Shown here one piece after another: positions 60,169 through 64,000 of a stretch of 64,000 nt of DNA. Source of the stretch: Butyrivibrio sp. MB2005 (GTDB lineage: Bacteria; Bacillota; Clostridia; Lachnospirales; Lachnospiraceae); assembly GCF_000424285.1 (NCBI RefSeq), contig NZ_KE384157.1:219167-283166 (forward strand). The letters run 5' to 3'. Position 1 is the stretch's first letter; every line of letters starts with the position of its first letter. Under the pieces are notes generated by a model. It saw only the letters and a program-made list of their open reading frames with translations, ran no database searches and was not told where the DNA came from. Both the position numbers and the translations under genes were made by a program.

Positions 60169-62208
60169 TTAACCAAAGCTATTACTTCTTTGTCGTTTTC
60201 CTTCTTTTGCTACTTCGTTTCCGTTTTCCATTACCTTCTTCTGCTCTACAATTTCAGAATGTTTCTTGACGGTATCCTTTTCCTTCTTGGGAGCAAGCTT
60301 ATCCTGAAGGTCTTTCATATTTGTAACAGAAACAGCTCTTTTCCTTGCAGGTTCAGCCTTTTCTATTTTCTCTTCTTTTTTGGGAGCAGGGTTCTGAACG
60401 GGCTCGTTGATGATATTATTCTGTGGCTGATCATTTACAATATTTTTCGGCACAGGCTTTGGTGCATAGGACTCATTAAACTTCATCCCGCGATTATTTA
60501 TGTCTCTCTCACGTTCCTTTATCTGGTCACCAATTACCTGATACTTACCCATCATCATTCCTTCGTCGGCATAATTAATGAGTCTCTCGATACCACAGTT
60601 ATCAGTAAAATCTGCAATCTGTCTGGAATTAGTAAGTCTCGTATGACCATTTCCATAGCTCCAGCCACGAAACAGATTATCTTTATTCCTATAAGCCTTA
60701 GCTGCCAAATTAAGTTCATTAATCTTATCTATGGCCTCCTTAGGAGTATAACCATTTTTATTGTTTAAATCCGTTGCAGCTACTGCTTCATCAAGGGCAT
60801 CCTTCATTGCATTATACTCTACAGAATTATCTTCTCTTTTGCGATTCTTATAAGTACTTTCAAGGCTGTCCTTACGGCGTTTAAGCTCATCATGTATACG
60901 TTTCATCTCATCTTTAAACGCTTCATATCTCTTTTCACCTGCGTCTTTGTGGGCCTTAACTGTTGCATAGCCCGGTTTTTCCAGATATGGTCTAAGCGTT
61001 GTGTTATATTTGTTTATTGTGTTTTCAACACCGGTAAATGAGCTTAAACCGACATTGGCCATCGCCTCAGTCACATTTTCCTTGCCCTTTACCTTACCCT
61101 TGCATTCCTGATATGCTGTCACCATGGCATCATGCTTACCAATGATGTCGGAGTAAAATTCCCGTCTTTTCTCCTCAGTATCAAAAACACCGTTATTGAG
61201 TCTATCCAAAGACTTCTGAAGTTCATCATAAGCTTTGACAAAAGACTCTGCACCGACAGTATTTTTCTTTATACTATCAATAAAGCTTCCCACACTGTTC
61301 ACATTGGCATTATATGCGAGAAATTCATCCATTCCTGATAAAGGCAGTCCTGCCTTTAAATACTTTTCATTCGGAGTCAGTTCATCACGGGCAGACAGAA
61401 ATCCCCTATCATTTGCTCCATGAAAAATCTGATCGAAATAATTCCTACTTCCTCCGGTTAATGCTAAATCCTTTTCCTCAAAGGGTACATTCTGACTTTT
61501 TTCAATTTCAGCTTTATAGTCGCTTATGTTCTTTAGCAGAATTTCTCTGTACTGATTCTCAAAATTATCCGGAACCTTTCCAAGAGCCATCTGTCTGTTA
61601 AACAAATGCATGGTTTTTCTGTACTTTTGTTCAGCACTAAGGATACCGGGCAAATTATATTTTTTTGCTATCTCATCATATACTTCAGGTGAAGTATTTT
61701 GTTTTTTGATCTCATTCTTTCTTGTTGCAGTGTGATAGTCGACGCAGTTTTTGTCACCATTAGGTTCCATTGTCTTTTTTTCCGCATCATTAAGCTCTAA
61801 ATCAGCACCTTCACGAGTTGGATAAATGACCAGATTTGCTGCAATTCCATTAAGAGTGCCAAACTTCGCCCTGTGAGTTATCACCTCTCCGGTCCAGAAC
61901 TCATTGATGCTATTCTTGGTAGTCTCATTTATTGAATCATAAATGGATCCGGCATAAATCTCATCCTTCTCAGCCGCAGCGTCAAGTTTTCCATTAAAAT
62001 CCCTAAGTATTTCATCTATACCTAAATCACGGACATCCTTATCGGTGAGCTCTTTAGATTTAAACTCGATCCAGTTAGCATCATAGATTGGAAAAAGCTT
62101 TGAATAGGCCTCCTGGTAAACTTTGCCACACTCTGATCCATGAAACGCATCTGCACCAAGTTTAATGTTATCAATGATTTCTTTCAAATTCTCAATTTTA
62201 AGAGCCAT
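60169..62208 (-). CDS. Large unrecognised charged, helical protein
   Basis: A 679-residue protein with no signal peptide and no membrane segment. It is rich in Lys, Glu, Asn and Asp and mostly helical by appearance, with coiled-coil-like runs near 430-490 (EAFKDEMKRIHDELKRRK). Residues about 585-679 are low-complexity, with Pro/Asn repeats and many Lys-Glu pairs, ending RQRSNSFG. Strong GGAGG ribosome site; apparently monocistronic and divergent from the acyltransferase gene. I do not recognise any family. The pattern (large orphan, helical body, disordered tail) would suit an effector or a scaffold, but nothing proves it. Confidence 0.8.
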   Translation of the reverse strand: MALKIENLKEIIDNIKLGADAFHGSECGKVYQEAYSKLFPIYDANWIEFKSKELTDKDVRDLGIDEILRDFNGKLDAAAEKDEIYAGSIYDSINETTKNSINEFWTGEVITHRAKFGTLNGIAANLVIYPTREGADLELNDAEKKTMEPNGDKNCVDYHTATRKNEIKKQNTSPEVYDEIAKKYNLPGILSAEQKYRKTMHLFNRQMALGKVPDNFENQYREILLKNISDYKAEIEKSQNVPFEEKDLALTGGSRNYFDQIFHGANDRGFLSARDELTPNEKYLKAGLPLSGMDEFLAYNANVNSVGSFIDSIKKNTVGAESFVKAYDELQKSLDRLNNGVFDTEEKRREFYSDIIGKHDAMVTAYQECKGKVKGKENVTEAMANVGLSSFTGVENTINKYNTTLRPYLEKPGYATVKAHKDAGEKRYEAFKDEMKRIHDELKRRKDSLESTYKNRKREDNSVEYNAMKDALDEAVAATDLNNKNGYTPKEAIDKINELNLAAKAYRNKDNLFRGWSYGNGHTRLTNSRQIADFTDNCGIERLINYADEGMMMGKYQVIGDQIKERERDINNRGMKFNESYAPKPVPKNIVNDQPQNNIINEPVQNPAPKKEEKIEKAEPARKRAVSVTNMKDLQDKLAPKKEKDTVKKHSEIVEQKKVMENGNEVAKEGKRQRSNSFG

Positions 62209-62300
62209 CTTTTACCTCCATTCATAAGCTTCAGGCCTCGATATTTCCTCACCCGTTATGGTATAATTTCTAAAAATAATTTCTTTTGAGAGGGTCTGCT

Positions 62301-62975
62301 ATGAACAACTATAAAACTATTGATCTTGATTCCTATCCTAGAAAAGAGCATTTCCAGCGCTTTCTTGCATGTGAATACCCGCATATCACAGGTACCTTTG
62401 AAGTAGATATCACCAAGTGGCTTCGCCATATCAAGGAAAAGGGATATCCATTTCACTTAAGCTTTGTCTATGCAGCTGCAAGAGCTGCTAACAGTGTTCC
62501 CGAATTCCGAAGAAGGATTAAAGATAAAGGAATCATTGAGTATGATTACTGTAACCCTTCATACACCGTGGCGCTTCCCGATGAGACCTACAGGTTCTGT
62601 ATGGTTAATACCAATCAACCTTTTGATGTGTATCTTGAAGAAAGTAAGATTCGTCATGAAAAATCACTTCATGCCAAACATCTGGCCGAGGAGGGTGATC
62701 CGGAAAGTCTGCTTTTTACTACCAGCACCCCTTGGTTTTACTATACCCAGGCCAATCTTCCGATTACGTCAAGGGATTTTTCAATTCCCAATCTCGGTTG
62801 GGGAAAGTATAAAACCGAGAAGAAGCTTGCCCTTGTGGATGGCCAGGTAACCGAATATGAGGTTGTTACCATACCCTTCACCATTATGGCCCATCACGCT
62901 TTGGTGGACGGTTTTCATATGTCTAAAGTCTTAGATAATCTGGATGCGGAGCTTACCGCAATGCTAAGTTTCTAA
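62301..62975 (+). CDS. Chloramphenicol acetyltransferase-family protein
   Basis: A 224-residue type A CAT-fold acyltransferase. The catalytic motif is AHHALVDGFHMSKVLDNLD (HHxxxDG, about 193-211), and TSTPWFYYTQ and SVPEFRRRI are family regions. The ATG at 62301 follows GAGAGGG; an upstream in-frame TTG at 62286 has no site. Length is about that of known CAT trimers (about 215). Whether it modifies chloramphenicol or another hydroxyl acceptor is unclear; chromosomal CAT-like genes in Clostridia are often cryptic or serve other substrates. Confidence 0.9.
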   Translation: MNNYKTIDLDSYPRKEHFQRFLACEYPHITGTFEVDITKWLRHIKEKGYPFHLSFVYAAARAANSVPEFRRRIKDKGIIEYDYCNPSYTVALPDETYRFCMVNTNQPFDVYLEESKIRHEKSLHAKHLAEEGDPESLLFTTSTPWFYYTQANLPITSRDFSIPNLGWGKYKTEKKLALVDGQVTEYEVVTIPFTIMAHHALVDGFHMSKVLDNLDAELTAMLSF

Positions 62976-63008
62976 TCTCTTATACTTATTTATATGTATC
63001 AGAAAAGA

Positions 63009-63038
63009 AAAACCCACGCAAAAAACAGCGTGGGTTTT
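63009..63038. terminator. Bidirectional terminator between convergent genes
   Basis: AAAACCCACGC / GCGTGGGTTTT, 11-bp stem, 8-nt loop, with A/T tracts at both sides. It ends the acyltransferase gene on the plus strand and the SpoIIE-type phosphatase on the minus strand. Confidence 0.85.
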
Positions 63039-63042
63039 GTAA

Positions 63043-64000
63043 TTAATTATCACCTCTATAGCAGAATGTGAGCATAGTGATATCGTCGAACTGCTCTGCA
63101 CTTCCTACAAAGTCTTTTATTTCATTTATTACGGTATTGATGATTTCTTTTGGCTCGTCTACTTTGCACTTATTCAGGGCATCTGTTGTTCTCTCTATTC
63201 CAAAAAGCTCCTTGGATACATTTGTAGCCTCCGCAACACCGTCTGTGTAAACGAACAAGGTATCCCCTTTGCTCATCTCAAATTCATGCTCCTCAAACTT
63301 AATGTTTTCAAGCATTCCAATGGGCATGGAGTGTTTATAGATCACAGGCGCAAATTTCCCGCCACTTCTTCTGATTATGGGATGTTCATGACCCGCGTTG
63401 GAGGCAAGTCCTTTGCCTGTTCTGACATTTAAAATTGCAAGCCATACTGTAACAAAGAAATCCGCATCATTGCCTTCAGTCAGCTGATTGTTCACATCAT
63501 AAAGTATCTGAGAAGGCGTTCCGCCTGCCAAAGCCCTTGTCTTTATAAGTGTCTTTGCTATCACCATGAAAAGCGCAGCAGGTACACCCTTGCCGGATAC
63601 ATCTGCCATGACAAGTGCTATGTGTTCATCATCAATAAGGAAGAAATCATAGAAATCACCGCCGACTTCTTTTGCAGGCTTCATACTGGCATAAACATCA
63701 AATTCTTTGCGTTCAGGGAACGGCGGGAATATCCTTGGAAGCATATCCTCCTGAATTCTGGAGGCAACGCTAAGCTCCGCACCGATCCTCTCCTTCTCTT
63801 TAGTGATGGTCTGAACTTCATCGATATATTCATCTATAGCCTTTGCCATCTGAGTAAAGCTTCTGGACAGTGCACCAAACTCGTTCACCATGTCAAATCC
63901 CGAAAGGCGTCTTTCTATTTCGGCGCTGTCCTTGTTTTCTTCATAAGCCTCTACACTTTTCTGAACTTCCCTGATGGGATTTGAAATCCAGAAATGAACA
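63043..64000 (-). CDS. HAMP-SpoIIE (PP2C-type) phosphatase, 5' end missing
   Basis: The frame is open to the right edge, so the N-terminus, likely with membrane and sensor segments, is not seen. The visible part (about 319 residues) begins with a HAMP domain (ISNPIREVQKSV), then a helical linker and the SpoIIE/RsbU phosphatase domain: ASRIQEDMLP, GGDFYDFFLID and MADVSGKGVPAALFM give the metal-binding Asp residues, with SNAGHEHP and FVYTDGVAEA following. Such enzymes dephosphorylate anti-anti-sigma factors of the SpoIIAA/RsbV type. No partner gene is in the window. The stop at 63043 lies by a bidirectional terminator. Confidence 0.93.
   Translation of the reverse strand, partial: VHFWISNPIREVQKSVEAYEENKDSAEIERRLSGFDMVNEFGALSRSFTQMAKAIDEYIDEVQTITKEKERIGAELSVASRIQEDMLPRIFPPFPERKEFDVYASMKPAKEVGGDFYDFFLIDDEHIALVMADVSGKGVPAALFMVIAKTLIKTRALAGGTPSQILYDVNNQLTEGNDADFFVTVWLAILNVRTGKGLASNAGHEHPIIRRSGGKFAPVIYKHSMPIGMLENIKFEEHEFEMSKGDTLFVYTDGVAEATNVSKELFGIERTTDALNKCKVDEPKEIINTVINEIKDFVGSAEQFDDITMLTFCYRGDN

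Noticed and set aside
62301..62975. Recently acquired chloramphenicol resistance gene
   Set aside because: No mobile element, integrase or base-composition change surrounds it, and chromosomal CAT-like proteins often have other roles.

Overview
The window looks like chromosome of a low-to-mid GC Gram-positive anaerobe of the Clostridia, most likely a Lachnospiraceae (Butyrivibrio-like). This is inferred from strong GGAGG-type ribosome sites, a ClpC without a visible CtsR/McsAB neighbourhood, a GGGtGRT/NifU-like gene pair, RadA, a GntR/YtrA-type regulator, multi-domain sensor kinases and Cys-anchored lipoproteins. Nearly everything is on the minus strand. I see no rRNA, tRNA, CRISPR, phage or insertion-sequence gene.

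Region by region. 1-2.4 kb: two lipoproteins (the first runs off the left edge) and a 64-bp tandem palindromic repeat. 2.4-15.7 kb: a sulfur amino-acid island. It holds cysK, a methionine-type ABC importer (metN, metI, metQ) and a four-gene nitrogenase-like set (D-, K-, H- and B-like). Divergently, across a shared promoter/operator region, it holds a reverse-transsulfuration pair (mccB-like, mccA-like). Two paralogous LysR regulators bracket the island. The lack of nifEN, the altered active-site residues in the D subunit and the sulfur context suggest a reductase of the methylthio-alkane-reductase type rather than an N2-fixing nitrogenase. 15.7-21.4 kb: a cytidylate-kinase-like protein and a complete livKHMGF branched-chain amino-acid importer with a palindromic operator. 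21.5-28.1 kb: radA, a small unknown protein, clpC with its gntR-type partner, and a membrane SH3 protein. 28.2-45.5 kb: a long co-directional block, purE-M-N-D and pyrF-E, with two hybrid histidine kinases inserted between them, one fused to a DegV fatty-acid-binding domain. Upstream are a double-receiver protein, a third hybrid kinase, a c-di-GMP phosphodiesterase and a small protein. 45.7-49.4 kb: a YczE-like membrane protein whose 3' end overlaps a convergent CbxX/SpoVK AAA ATPase by 117 bp, then a GH25 lysozyme. 49.4-50.4 kb: a gene-poor region with a second palindromic repeat array. 50.4-52.2 kb: the GGGtGRT/NifU-like pair. 52.2-60.1 kb: a 26-residue membrane peptide gene and a tight operon of an MMPL transporter, a giant GLUG surface protein and a PAP2 phosphatase. 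60.1-64 kb: an unrecognised 679-residue protein, a CAT-family acyltransferase and a HAMP-SpoIIE phosphatase cut by the right edge.

How it fits together (inference): the island would import methionine or related sulfur compounds, reductively free sulfur from them with the nitrogenase-like enzyme, and route it to cysteine or methionine through CysK and the transsulfuration enzymes, under CysB-like LysR control. The nucleotide block couples purine and pyrimidine synthesis to multi-kinase and c-di-GMP signalling by co-transcription. Three copies of a CCTCATCCG-type palindromic element sit inside co-directional gene runs.
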